64,000 nucleotides of DNA. Source: [Clostridium] scindens (lineage in GTDB: Bacteria; Bacillota; Clostridia; Lachnospirales; Lachnospiraceae). The position numbers were made by a program, and so were the translations under genes. Of the stretch, positions 44,038-53,554 are shown in pieces (the first letter of the stretch is position 1; every line of letters begins with the position of its first letter). The stretch is taken from positions 413,001 to 477,000 of the forward strand of contig NZ_CP080442.1 of NCBI RefSeq assembly GCF_019597925.1. The letters run 5' to 3'. The notes beneath the pieces were generated by a model. That model was not told the origin of the DNA. It was given only the letters and a program-made list of their open reading frames with translations, and searched no databases.

Positions 44038-44268
44038 ATGAGCAAAAGAATCGTTGTATTTCAAAATCCAAGCGATATATTAGAATTTGTAAGAAAGGTC
44101 GAGAAATATCCTTATGACATGGACATGAAGCGCGGCCGTTATATCGTCGACGCGAAATCTCTGCTGGGACTCATGAATCTCGGTTTTCAGAATGAGATTG
44201 AGTTGAAAGTCTATGAAGAAGAATGTGATGACCTCTGGAAGGATATAGAAAAATATGTCGCGGCATAA
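44038..44268 (+). CDS. HPr-like protein without the phosphorylated histidine
   Basis: 76 residues with the HPr fold pattern, including the GRYIVDAKSLLGLMNLG segment that matches the helix-2 region (normally K-S-I-x-G-x-M). HPr phosphocarriers take phosphate on His15 in a G-x-HARPA motif. Here that stretch is FQNPSDILEFVRKVE, with no His anywhere in the protein, so it cannot act as a PTS phosphocarrier. A regulatory decoy or partner-binding role is possible but unproven. AAAGGAGA precedes ATG 44038; a terminator follows closely. Confidence 0.8.
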   Translation: MSKRIVVFQNPSDILEFVRKVEKYPYDMDMKRGRYIVDAKSLLGLMNLGFQNEIELKVYEEECDDLWKDIEKYVAA

Positions 44269-44280
44269 GCAAATTGATGC

Positions 44281-44309
44281 TTGTGTAATGAAACTCCCTG
44301 TCGTATAAT
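44281..44309 (+). promoter_or_regulatory. Promoter of the MATE gene inside the upstream terminator
   Basis: TTGTGT (44281-44286), 17 bases, TATAAT (44304-44309). The -10 lies in the apical part of the hairpin at 44291-44325, so RNA starting near 44316 would lack the 5' arm. Confidence 0.65.
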
Positions 44310-44330
44310 GTACGATGAGGAGTTTTTATT
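44291..44330 (+). terminator. Terminator of the HPr-like gene, overlapping the MATE ribosome site
   Basis: AAACTCC (44291-44297) with GGAGTTT (44319-44325), inner stem TCGTA/TACGA, then TTATT. The 3' arm includes GAGGAG (44317-44322), the Shine-Dalgarno of the MATE gene. Confidence 0.8.
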
Positions 44331-45698
44331 ATGTTAAAGAAAATGAAAAAAAGAGTTGACAGAAGCAGCTACTTATTCGACAATAAGGCGCTGCTTGCAT
44401 TAATTATTCCGCTGGTCATCGAGCAGCTTCTAGCAGTACTTGTTGGCATGGCGGATTCTATTATGATTGCGAGCGTTGGCGAGGCAGCCGTCTCCGGCGT
44501 ATCGCTGGTGGATCAGATCATGGTCCTGCTGATCAATGTATTTGCCGCCCTTGCAACCGGCGGAGCGGTGGTGGCCGGACAGTATCTGGGACAGAAGAAT
44601 CAAAAGGAAGCCTGCAAGTCGGCTACCCAGCTGATATGGTTCATTACCCTGTGCTCGGTTGTGATCACCTTATTGGTCTATGCGGGCAAATACTTCATCC
44701 TGCACGGAATCTTCGGAAAGATCGAGGCTGACGTAATGGGACATGCCAATACCTACCTGATGATCGTAACGGCATCCATCCCGTTCATGGCCCTGTATAA
44801 TGGAGGCGCGGCAATCTTCCGTGCCATGGGCAATTCCAAGGTGTCCATGCAAGTATCCATCATCATGAATATCATCAATGTTGGCGGAAACGCGATCTTG
44901 ATCTACGGTTTCCACAGGGGGACGGAAGGCGTAGCCATCCCCACCCTGGTGTCCAGGATGGTGGCTGCGGTTATCATCATTGCCCTGCTGTGCAATCCGA
45001 AGCAGCTTCTACATATCGAGCGCACCTTCCGCTATAAGTTCAACTGGCAGATGGTAAAGAAGATTCTGAGCATCGGCGTGCCGAACGGCCTGGAGAACAG
45101 CATGTTCCAATTGGGCAAGATCCTGGTATTAAGCCTGGTATCCACATTCGGAACTTACGCTATCGCGGCAAATGCCGTGGGCAACGCTATCGCCTTATTC
45201 CAGATACTTCCCGGAATGGCAATTTCCCTGGCAGTTACTACGGTAATCGCAAGATGCGTAGGGGCAGGAGACTACGAGCAGGTGAAATATTACAACCGGA
45301 AGTTGATGGTGATCACCTATGTATGCATGGCTGCGACCGTGTTCTTCATTTTCTCCATCCTTCCGCTGATCATCAAGGCTTATAATCTGTCAGACGTGAC
45401 AGCCAGGGCAACCGAGCAGATCATCCATTTCCATGGAATCAGCGCGATCCTGATCTGGCCCATATCCTTTACGCTGCCGGCTACCTTCCGTGCGTCCGGA
45501 GATGCCAAGGCATGCATGTACATCTCCATACTGTCCATGTGGATCTTCCGTATCGCATTCAGCTACGTGCTGGGCAAATACATGGGATTGGGCGTGTTCG
45601 GTGTATGGGTGGCAATGGTCATCGACTGGGTATTTAGGGCACTGTGCTTTGTAATCCGGTATTTCAAAGGAACCTGGCGCAAAAGCGCGATCGTGTAA
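44331..45698 (+). CDS. MATE-family efflux transporter
   Basis: 455 residues, about twelve membrane helices in two homologous halves. IPLVIEQLLAVLVGMADSIM opens the first half and IGVPNGLENSMFQLGK the second, as in NorM/DinF-type exporters that expel drugs or metabolites by sodium or proton exchange. GAGGAG eight bases before ATG 44331 serves translation. Its substrate is unknown. Confidence 0.93.
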   Translation: MLKKMKKRVDRSSYLFDNKALLALIIPLVIEQLLAVLVGMADSIMIASVGEAAVSGVSLVDQIMVLLINVFAALATGGAVVAGQYLGQKNQKEACKSATQLIWFITLCSVVITLLVYAGKYFILHGIFGKIEADVMGHANTYLMIVTASIPFMALYNGGAAIFRAMGNSKVSMQVSIIMNIINVGGNAILIYGFHRGTEGVAIPTLVSRMVAAVIIIALLCNPKQLLHIERTFRYKFNWQMVKKILSIGVPNGLENSMFQLGKILVLSLVSTFGTYAIAANAVGNAIALFQILPGMAISLAVTTVIARCVGAGDYEQVKYYNRKLMVITYVCMAATVFFIFSILPLIIKAYNLSDVTARATEQIIHFHGISAILIWPISFTLPATFRASGDAKACMYISILSMWIFRIAFSYVLGKYMGLGVFGVWVAMVIDWVFRALCFVIRYFKGTWRKSAIV

Positions 45699-45707
45699 AA
45701 TGAAAAG

Positions 45708-45733
45708 AAGTCCCTTGTCAACAGGGGGCTTCT
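45708..45733 (+). terminator. Hairpin after the MATE gene
   Basis: AAGTCCCTTG (45708-45717) with CAGGGGGCTT (45722-45731), two G-U pairs, loop TCAA. The T-run is weak (TCTATCAT), so termination may be partial. Confidence 0.6.
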
Positions 45734-45743
45734 ATCATATAAT
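45715..45743 (+). promoter_or_regulatory. guaA promoter
   Basis: TTGTCA (45715-45720), 17 bases, perfect TATAAT (45738-45743). The -35 lies in the loop side of the preceding hairpin. Confidence 0.78.
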
Positions 45744-45818
45744 AGAACCTGATTTTGAGAGACATATGTGAAACTTGGATATAATAGGTACGAGATTGAC
45801 AAATTAGGAGGAATTCTT

Positions 45819-47366
45819 GTGAAGAGAGAATTAGTAATCGTCATTGATTTTGGTGGGCAGTATAACCAGCTGGTAGCAAGACGTGTTAGAGAATGCAACG
45901 TATACTGCGAGATCTATTCCTACAAGACAGACCTGGAGAAGATCAAAGAGATGAATCCCAAGGGGATCATCCTGACCGGAGGGCCCAACAGCTGCTACGA
46001 GGCAGATTCGCCCACATATAAGAAAGAATTATTTGAACTTGGCATACCAGTCCTCGGACTGTGCTACGGCGCCCAGTTGATGATGCACGTACTGGGCGGC
46101 AAGGTAGAAAGCGCTGACGTCAGGGAATATGGCAAGACTGAAGTCATCATAGATAAACCCCAGTCGCCAATCTTTGAAGGCGTGTCATCCCCGACCATCT
46201 GCTGGATGAGCCATTTTGACTACATCTCCAAGGTGGCGCCGGGATTCGAAATCACCGCCCACACGGCAGACTGCCCGGTGGCCGCGGCCGAGAACCCGGG
46301 GCAGAAATTATACGCGATCCAGTACCATCCGGAAGTGCTCCATACTGCAGAAGGCACGAAGATGCTGTCCAACTTCGTGCTTGGCGTATGCGGCTGCGCT
46401 GGGGACTGGAGGATGGATTCCTTCGTGGAAGAATCCATCAGGCAGATCCGGGAGAAAGTCGGCAAAGGCAAAGTACTGTGCGCCCTGTCCGGCGGCGTCG
46501 ACTCCTCCGTGGCAGCAGTCCTGCTGTCCAAGGCTGTAGGAGACCAGCTGACCTGCGTATTCGTAGATCACGGGCTTCTCCGTAAAAATGAAGGAGACGA
46601 GGTAGAGGCCGTCTTCGGACCAGAAGGCGATTATGACCTGAACTTCATCCGTGTCAACGCCCAGCAGCGTTTCTACGAGAAACTGGCAGGAGTCTCCGAG
46701 CCGGAGGCAAAACGTAAGATCATCGGGGAAGAGTTCATACGCGTATTCGAAGAAGAAGCCAAGAAGATCGGCGCGGTAGACTTCCTGGTGCAGGGAACCA
46801 TCTACCCGGATGTGGTAGAAAGCGGGCTTGGCGGAGAATCCGCAGTCATCAAGTCCCACCACAACGTGGGAGGCCTGCCGGACTGCGTAGACTTTAAAGA
46901 AATCATCGAGCCGCTGCGCGACCTGTTCAAAGACGAAGTAAGGAAAGCCGGACTGGAACTTGGCATTCCTAAGCACCTGGTATTCCGCCAGCCGTTCCCC
47001 GGTCCGGGACTTGGCATCCGCATAGTCGGAGAAGTAACGGAAGAAAAAGTTAAGATGGTGCAGGACGCAGACGCGATCTACCGGGAAGAAATCGCGAACG
47101 CCAGATTGGATAAAAGCGTCGGCCAGTACTTCGCCGCACTTACGAATATGCGAAGCGTCGGCGTCATGGGGGATGAGAGAACCTATGATTACGCCGTGGC
47201 CCTCAGAGCGGTGAACACCATCGACTTCATGACGGCGGAGGCCGCGGAGATACCGTGGGAAGTGCTGCATAAGGTGACCAGCCGGATTGTGAATGAAGTA
47301 GATCATGTGAATCGAGTGATGTATGATATTACCTCTAAGCCGCCTGGGACGATAGAGTTCGAGTAG
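45819..47366 (+). CDS. guaA: GMP synthase (glutamine-hydrolysing)
   Basis: 515 residues. The N-terminal class I glutamine amidotransferase has GLCYGAQLM with the nucleophile Cys and YHPEV with the catalytic His. The ATP pyrophosphatase P-loop is ALSGGVDSSVAAVLL. The C-terminal dimerisation domain ends TSKPPGTIEFE, the usual GuaA end. It converts XMP to GMP. GTG 45819 has AGGAGG seven bases upstream; the frame is open to 45768 but without a ribosome site. No purine riboswitch is seen in the short leader. Its 3' end is a known type of integration site for genomic islands, and the sequence beyond it here is foreign in character. Confidence 0.97.
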   Translation: MKRELVIVIDFGGQYNQLVARRVRECNVYCEIYSYKTDLEKIKEMNPKGIILTGGPNSCYEADSPTYKKELFELGIPVLGLCYGAQLMMHVLGGKVESADVREYGKTEVIIDKPQSPIFEGVSSPTICWMSHFDYISKVAPGFEITAHTADCPVAAAENPGQKLYAIQYHPEVLHTAEGTKMLSNFVLGVCGCAGDWRMDSFVEESIRQIREKVGKGKVLCALSGGVDSSVAAVLLSKAVGDQLTCVFVDHGLLRKNEGDEVEAVFGPEGDYDLNFIRVNAQQRFYEKLAGVSEPEAKRKIIGEEFIRVFEEEAKKIGAVDFLVQGTIYPDVVESGLGGESAVIKSHHNVGGLPDCVDFKEIIEPLRDLFKDEVRKAGLELGIPKHLVFRQPFPGPGLGIRIVGEVTEEKVKMVQDADAIYREEIANARLDKSVGQYFAALTNMRSVGVMGDERTYDYAVALRAVNTIDFMTAEAAEIPWEVLHKVTSRIVNEVDHVNRVMYDITSKPPGTIEFE

Positions 47367-47372
47367 AGGATT

Positions 47373-47388
47373 AAAACCCCCGCAAGCC
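47373..47388 (+). terminator. guaA terminator, left arm (split by an IS)
   Basis: AAAACCCCCGCAAGCC pairs with GGCTTACGGGGGTTTT at 48941-48956, which is followed by TTTC. The two arms are now 1.55 kb apart because an IS3-family element occupies the loop. Confidence 0.88.
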
Positions 47389-47457
47389 AGTAATGGATGC
47401 GACCCCAAAAAGTTAGACTTTTTAAGCGTAGCAGTTTTTATGGCTGCTACGTTATTT

Positions 47458-48360
47458 TTATGCAGCCAAGAGGTTAAGCCTGTATTGCACTGGACTCATC
47501 CACCCAAGTTTCTCCTTAATTCTTTGCTCATTGTAATACTTTATGTATCGTTCAATTTCTGATTTCAATTCCTCGTAACTATAATAGACAACACCGTAAT
47601 AAATTTCTTGTTTGAGTAAACCAAAGAAGTTCTCCATCACAGAGTTGTCATGGCAGTTTCCTTTTCTGGACATGCTTTGAAATATTCGCGCTTCTCTAAG
47701 GCGATGCGAATAGGATTTCATCTGATAAGCCCAGCCTTGATCGCTATGAAAAGTTCTACGATAAGGACAGTCCGAAGTTATTTCAATTGCCTTGTTTAAT
47801 ACATCCAAGACATTTTTCGCAGATGGAGTTTCATCAATTCCATAGCTAAGTATCTCACCATTGCACATATCCATGAATGGATCCAGATATAGTTTATGCA
47901 TTGTCATATGTCCTTTTGCATCGACTTCATAATACTTGAATTCAGTAGTATCTGTTGTAATCTTCTGATGAGGTATATGTGTATTAAAGCGTCGTCGTAT
48001 TCGGTTTGGTGCAACAGTGCCAACTCTACCCTTGTAAGAGTTATATTTGCGACTTTTACGAGTAAAGGAAGTGACCTGTAAACCTAGTTTTTTCATTATG
48101 CGCTGAACTTTCTTCTTGTTAATGCAATAACCCAGGTTTCTTAATTCCCCCAGTATTCGACGATAACCGTAATCTTTGTTGTTTTTGCGATCTTAAGTAT
48201 CTTTTCTTCGAGTTCTTTATCCGGATTTTCCCTATCAAATCTTTTCTGCCAATCCATATATGTGGCTTTAGGCATACCTGTATAAGAGAGAAGGTCTTTT
48301 AGTTTGAACGCTCCTCGGAGTCTGTTGATGATGAGCGCCGTTCTCTCATTTTTGCCTCGT
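47458..48360 (-). pseudogene. IS3-family transposase orfB, frameshifted
   Basis: The catalytic part (47458-48096) is intact with an integrase-like DDE set: DTTEFKYYEV, TFHSDQGWAYQ and VMENFFGLLKQE. The upstream part continues as NNKDYGYRRILGEL and, one frame away, DRENPDKELEEKILKIAK, so a single-base slip near 48180 breaks it. The start region overlaps orfA. With the lesion the element is probably not autonomous unless rescued in trans. Confidence 0.82.
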
Positions 48361-48875
48361 CCTCTAAACGCAGTCTCCTCAGTTCTTTTAAAAATGCATT
48401 CTCGATTCTTAATTTAAGGAGTTCCTCCTCTAATTCTTTTACATGCTCTGCACTGGTATCGACAATTCTTTCTTCTGGTTCTTGATTTTAGTATCTATCT
48501 TAGGCTTATCCAAAGTTTTTTCCGACCTTTCTTGTGAGGTCTCAAGGCATCAGGGCCTGCCGCACGAAAGCGACTAACCCAGTTAACAATCATACTGGGA
48601 TTTGTATTACCTTCTTCGATAGCTAACTCTTGATATGAGATTTCACTTGATAAATACCATTCTACAACAGAAAGCTTCTTTTCAAAAGTATATTTTTCTT
48701 GTTTACGAGAGCGCATTAGACCTTCATCACCAAAAGCGTTATAGTTATTAACCCATTCTCTAAGACATTTCGAATCTGAAATCCCATTAGTTTTAGCAAG
48801 GTATTGATAGCCGCCTTCACCATTCAAATATGCAAGGACTACTTTTTTCTTGAATTCATAGCTATATTTAACCAT
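48299..48875 (-). pseudogene. IS3-family orfA, frameshifted
   Basis: Begins MVKYSYEFKKKVVLAYLNGE, with two helix-turn-helix regions typical of IS150-like orfA. The reading is broken near 48515 at an A-run (the first frame ends at 48495) and again near 48475; the leucine-zipper end (EHVKELEEELLKLRIENAFL) is in another frame and stops at 48299. At least one lesion is beyond any programmed frameshift. Two A-run slips suggest decay. Confidence 0.75.
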
Positions 48876-48940
48876 AAAAATACCGACCTCCAATCGTTAG
48901 ATTTTTAGGTCTAACTTTTGGGGGGCGGTACAAATTGCAA

Positions 48941-48959
48941 GGCTTACGGGGGTTTTTTT
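48941..48959 (+). terminator. guaA terminator, right arm
   Basis: GGCTTACGGGGGTTTTTTT, complement of 47373-47388 with one G-U/A-C difference. The native loop would have been about AGTAATTGCAA before IS insertion. Confidence 0.85.
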
Positions 48960-49280
48960 CTGTCCGAAAAATAAGATTTTAGTAAGACTTTCTGTAATAT
49001 TCATGTATATAATGCGATTTATATTTCTTTTTTCTTTTGGTTTATGGCTATGCTTTTCGGGAAAGTATTTTTCCCGTGGGCATATTCTTCTTTGGCCATT
49101 TCTCCAACTTGATACTTCTTATTTGCTTCTCCCCATTCAATAACAATGTTCGATATGTTGGCTTGACCTTTCTTTTTTATAGCAGCCTAAAGTAATATAT
49201 CCAATGTTCTTCTACTGCTTTCAGGTTGTGGTTTTCTTCCAACTCAAACAAGGTATGCATGACACCAAGTCCACAATCAA
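48960..49280. other. Intergenic stretch with a short coding relic
   Basis: No intact gene. On the minus strand about 49010-49190 an open stretch reads ANISNIVIEWGEANKKYQVG with a stop at its end; its composition looks coding but I do not recognise the family. It is a likely leftover of the mobilizable element. Confidence 0.35.
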
Positions 49281-49284
49281 GGGA

Positions 49285-50600
49285 GGAGGGAACGCCTATT
49301 GTAAGACACTCATTTATCCAGATGTCGAAACTGACAAATCTGAAAGGCAGAATCAATTATATATTCAGCCATGCCAGACAGGAAAATTTATATGCAGTAT
49401 ATGATACTACAGAACGAAAGTTTTGGAGTGAGCTGGCAAAATGTAAACAAGAAGAGTTCGAGAAAAGTGGAACGGAGGTAAATGTATTGAAGCAAGAGAA
49501 CGGATTATTGCTTTGCCAGAGAGTTTTATGGACTATGAGCCGAATATGATGCTGAAATTATTTGTGGAGCATTTTAAGCAGAATTATGAGGTTGAATGTG
49601 TTGGGGCATTGCCCCATAATAAGCGAAGACGAATTATCATATCTATCTTATTTTTTCGGAGCGTAGATTGCTGAAAGAACCGATTGACGCACTAAGAAAG
49701 AGATTATGGATGAAGCAGGACAAGTAAAAAGAGGTTGTAAGATTGTTCCTAAAGGCGTTGTATATGATCGGAAAATCTTCACTACAAAGGATTCAAAGTT
49801 TAAAAATGAAGCATTTCTGAATGAGATTAAAAACTCTTTTACAGAACTGATGAATATCTATGTGAAAGATAAAAAAGAGAAATTACAAGTGTTTGACAAG
49901 AACAGTCCATATTTGGCGATGAAAAAGGTCGGTAAAAATAACCCGAAAGATGAGCAGATAGAATCAGATAATGGGGGCAGCAAAGGTGGAATCAAACAGT
50001 GGACAGGGCATTAGTAGGCGGGATAGCAGAAGAAAAAATTATGGGTATTAAATAAACAGAAATTGTGGATAAGGCAAAGAGTTCTATTCAAAACAGGGCA
50101 GACATCCACAGTTTTCTATGGCAATTGTCCAGTTAGCGATTTTTGCGCTACAGACTTTGATTATTCAAATATTAAAACAGATTTATCAGGAGTGTATTGA
50201 TACAGAGAGAATTGACAGCTATTATTTCGAGTGAGGAAACCAGAGATATTCAGATGATAGATGATAAAAAAGTCAGTGAAACGGAACAGCCGTTGCCAGC
50301 CCCGCCAGTAAAGCCAGCATTAGCTGAACAATATCCAAACTTAAATGTTATTTACCACAAATTGAATAATCAAAATAGTGTAATCTATCTAAAAGGACAG
50401 GAACTTGCCGAGGTCAAAAAGGAGTTAAAAATATAAAAGGTTTATTCAAGGGAAAGCGGCGTAAGGAATTGCAAGATAACAGCAATGAATTAGCTCATCT
50501 GATTGATACTATGGGACAGCATTTATAGGGAATTGTGCAGGATAATGGGTATAAGAATGTAAAAGAGTTTCTAGCAAGATATCTCTACAGAATGCTTTAA
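49285..50600 (+). pseudogene. mobA: MobA/MobL-type relaxase remnant 1
   Basis: Fragments in three frames can be laid along the second, better copy at 52036-53541. The N-terminus has SFIQMSKLTNLKGRINYIFS, followed by a shifted segment near 49545-49680. Next comes a stretch (49700-50030) with FTELMNIYVKDKKEKLQVF, then a C-terminal region with EQYPNLNVIYHKLNNQNSVI (50197-50436) and NGYKNVKEFL. Stops and frameshifts interrupt it repeatedly. Relaxases nick oriT to start plasmid or transposon transfer; this copy is dead. It runs directly into the helicase remnant, implying a deletion between them. Confidence 0.8.
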
Positions 50601-50635
50601 AAGATGATACGAAAAAAGATGAAGAATATTATGAA

Positions 50636-51233
50636 GCCAATTACCCGGCTGCTTATTTTAGACCCTATACAAGCCTATTTAGGCGGTGGGATGGATATGA
50701 ATCGGGACAATGAAACAAGAGATATGACAAAGAAGTTGGGACTTCTGGCAGAGAAATATAAATGTGCTATTGTGCATATTGGTCATATGAATAGGGCAGC
50801 AGGGAACAAGGGTGCATATAGTTCTATTGATTTTTTGCAGTAGCAAGAAGTGCTCTGCTGGTAGGCAGAGTGGAAGGACAGGCAAATATCCGAGTAGTTG
50901 TGCAGATAAAAAATAATCTGGCACCATTCGGATATGCAAAAGCCTTTGAACTGAAATAAGGCTGTTTTGCTGGCTGGGTGATTATGAAATTTCAGCCGAT
51001 GAATCGATGGAGGATTAGCGCCTAAAGTGAACAAATTGCAGCAGGCAAAGCAGTTGCTTCGGGAACTTGCTGAAACTAATAATGCCATGCAAAGCAAAGA
51101 GATTTTTAATCTGGCTGATGAACAATGTATTTCTAAAAGGACATTGCAAAATGCCAAGAAACAACTGAAAATTAAAGCCAAGAAAATCAACAACTTATGG
51201 TATTGGGAACTGGATAATATTAAGGAGAAATAA
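50636..51233 (+). pseudogene. RepA/DnaB-like plasmid helicase (AAA ATPase) remnant
   Basis: The piece LLILDPIQAYLGGGMDM carries the Walker B Asp, and CAIVHIGHMNRAAGNKGAY is the usual sensor region of RepA-type hexameric helicases. The reading breaks near 50840, continues in another frame as RSALLVGRVEGQANIRVVVQ, and ends with a winged-helix tail (51027-51233; SKEIFNLADEQCISKRTLQN). The N-terminal half with Walker A is missing. It points to an element that once replicated or excised as a plasmid-like circle. Confidence 0.78.
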
Positions 51234-51240
51234 GGAAGAA

Positions 51241-51319
51241 CGCAACAATGTAGACTATATAGATATTGCGGAGATGGGAATTACAAGGTTGCAAAGACTA
51301 TACACGTTGCATTGTTGCG
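51241..51319 (+). repeat. 10-bp inverted repeat in the decayed element
   Basis: CGCAACAATG (51241-51250) and its exact inverse CATTGTTGCG (51310-51319), 59 bases apart. No gene in 51234-51500. Could be a replication or processing site; function unproven. Confidence 0.45.
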
Positions 51320-51503
51320 GACTTGGACGCAGATAAGCAGCGAAGCCCCCTGCGTTCATGAGGAAGTAGCGAAGCGGATACCGAATGTCCGCTTTACAAG
51401 GAGAATGAAAAGCGAAGCAGATACCAGAGAAATTATTTATTTTGTTGATAAAATACCACCTACTGGATATGGATGAGGTGCAGTCAGAGATAAAAAAGGA
51501 TTG

Positions 51504-51786
51504 ATGGATTCGATAAAGATGCGATCATTATATTCCAAATATAAGACAGCTCCAACAGAGGAAGAAAAACAAAAGCTAGACAGGAATATCTGGATAAGCG
51601 TGGAGTACCAGACAGTTTCCGTTGGTAAATTCTTCCTTGGCAATATTAGCAAGAGCGTGGCACGCCCCCTGTTAAATATATACAAGAGGAAGTGCTGGAC
51701 ATGAAGCCAGAAGGGTATTGGTATTGAACAAGGAATCTGCAAAGTGCCGTGTTCTTAAAAAGGCTTGAAAACGAGCATGTAAAATA
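51504..51786 (+). pseudogene. Small conserved-looking mobile-element protein, frameshifted
   Basis: Starts MDSIKMRSLYSKYKTAPTEE and runs to KSVARPLLNIYKRK in one frame. It goes on in the next frame as VLDMKPEGYWY and then, after a further shift, LKRLENEHVK. The continuity of sense across the shifts shows a broken gene of about 90 codons. I do not recognise the family. It lies between the helicase remnant and a hairpin-rich region ahead of the second relaxase remnant. Confidence 0.5.
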
Positions 51787-51849
51787 GGCGGATACGCCCA
51801 TGATAAGTTTACGAGTGATAGCAGTTTCTTATGTGTTGTTAGTTTTTAA

Positions 51850-51977
51850 GCCGCTTCGGCGTTTGAGAAGCGAAATATACTAATCGCTCAAACTTCGTTT
51901 ATGCTCCGGGTATTTCGCCCTGCCAGTAGCCATGCCGCCGATAGGCGGTTAAGTTCGTAAACAGGTGCCTATGCACC
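51850..51977 (+). other. Hairpin-rich region upstream of relaxase remnant 2, candidate oriT
   Basis: Several inverted repeats are packed together: GCCG/CGGC (51850-51860), GTTTGAG..CGA with TCGCTCAAAC (51861-51893), CCGCC GATA GGCGG (51935-51948) and GGTGC CTAT GCACC (51964-51977). Origins of transfer usually lie next to the relaxase gene and contain such repeats. No nick-site consensus can be assigned by eye. Confidence 0.45.
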
Positions 51978-52035
51978 AACTCACAGCGACGTTTGCGTTA
52001 CAATGCAGTGTTGGAAAGAGGTGTTGCTAATATCA

Positions 52036-53541
52036 AGAAACTCATTTATACAAATGTCAAAATTGACGAATTTGATGGGAAGGATCAATTATATTTCCAG
52101 TCATGACAGACAAGATAATCTGTATGCAGTGTATGAAACTTCTGAACGAAAATTCTGGAGGGAATTGGAAAAGTGCAACCAAGAGAAATTTTTCAAGAGT
52201 GGAACAGATGGAAAATGCATTGAGGCCAGAGAACTAATTATTGCGTTGCCGGAGAGTTTTGTAGATTATAACCCAAGTGTGCTATTGGAAGTATTCACGA
52301 ATCATTTCAAACGGAATTATAGTGTGGGGTGTATCTCTGCATTGCACTATAATAAGCGCAAGACCAATTATCATATCCATCTTATCTTTTCTGAACGTAA
52401 TTTGTTGGATGAGCCGATAGAAAAGGTTGCTGTCAGAAATATGTTTTACGATGAGGCAGGAAAGCACGTTAGAACTAAAAAAGAAATATTTGATGGCAAC
52501 GTTCAGATAAGGCTTGGGTGCAGAATTATTCCCAAAGGCGAGGTATATGAGCGGAAGTTATTTACCATTAAGGATAGTCGATTTAAAAGTGAAGGTTTTC
52601 TGGATGAAGTAAAAATCTTATACAGGGTTTATTAATATCTATGTTAGAGATGATAAGGAAAAATTAAAGGTGTTTGAACGCAAGAGCGCTTATCTTCCGA
52701 TGAAAAAAATTGGGAAGAACAATCCGAAAGCGGAAAAATAGAGGCTGATAATTTACAGAGAAAAAGGTGGAACCAGACTGTTGACAGGGCATTGATCAGT
52801 GAGGTAACGGAACAGCAGATTATTGAGGTTAGAAAGGTGCAAATTGGTAGGAAAGCCAGCCTATCCATTCAGCAGTCTGGTGGTCAGCCAGAATTGTTTA
52901 TTAACATCATTGAGATGGCAATTAGGGTACTGGAACTTCTGATTATGCAGGTAATTAACTTGGTTAAAAAGTTTGATGTGAAAGCGGATGAGTCACAAGT
53001 AAAATTGGAAACATTACCGTCTGTAAGGCAATCAGACCGGCAAAGGGAGGCTAAGGAAGTGCTAGAGAAAATCCCGACTAAACCGAAAAAGTCTGCTCGT
53101 GCGGCAGAATATCCAAGATTGAAAGAGATTTATGTGAAGTTACAACAACAGAATAGGGCAATCTTACAGAAAGAACAGAGGATTGGAAATCTGGAAACGG
53201 AATTTCACGAGTGTAAAAGTATTTTCAAAGGGAAAAGACGTAAGGAGTTGCAGGGAGAAATTGAATAGAAGAAGCAAGTAGAGCTGATGAAACAGAGATT
53301 AACGGATATTGTCACATCATGTGGCTATCAGAATGTAAGGACGTTTCTAATGGAACATGAGAAATCAAGGACAGAATATGCGTGGTATAGGCAGGCTGTT
53401 AGTGATTGGAAACGGACATATGAAGGTAGAGAAGAACAGCCGAAAAGTATCCGTGCGAGGCTAAAACTGCATGAAGAACAGATAAAACAAAAAGAACGCA
53501 ATCGAAACGCTGTCCAGAGAAGGGGCAGAGGGGCAAGATAG
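52036..53541 (+). pseudogene. mobA: MobA/MobL-type relaxase remnant 2
   Basis: The N-terminal relaxase part is well preserved (52036-52620): SFIQMSKLTNLMGRINYIS, an acidic CIEARELIIALPESF stretch, and the metal-binding HUH-type KTNYHIHLIFSERNL. One-base slips near 52612 and 52735, and an in-frame TAG at 53266-53268, break the C-terminal coiled-coil half (YPRLKEIYVKLQQQNRAILQ; NVRTFLMEHEKSRTEYAWYR). It is clearly the same family as remnant 1, only 1.4 kb upstream. Either a duplication or two merged elements explains this. Confidence 0.85.
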
Positions 53542-53554
53542 GAGGATATGAAAA

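Larger units (their letters stand above)
47395..48932 (-). mobile_element. IS3-family (IS150-like) insertion sequence
   Basis: The 1,538-base element has 24-base imperfect terminal inverted repeats; both share CCCC followed by AAAAGTTAGAC near the inner end. AAT is found directly on both sides (47392-47394 and 48933-48935), a three-base target duplication. It carries orfA and orfB remnants on the minus strand. It sits in the loop of the guaA terminator. Confidence 0.9.

Noticed and set aside
45744..45818. Purine riboswitch before guaA
   Set aside because: The leader after the promoter is only about 70 bases and lacks the paired stems and conserved loops of a guanine aptamer.
46308..47408. 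Long minus-strand open frame of 366 codons antisense to guaA
   Set aside because: Its length follows from the codon bias of guaA; the translation has no family features and guaA is certain.
49285..53541. Treating each open frame in the relaxase region as a separate small gene
   Set aside because: The frames are colinear pieces of relaxase and helicase proteins that align between the two copies; they are fragments of broken genes.
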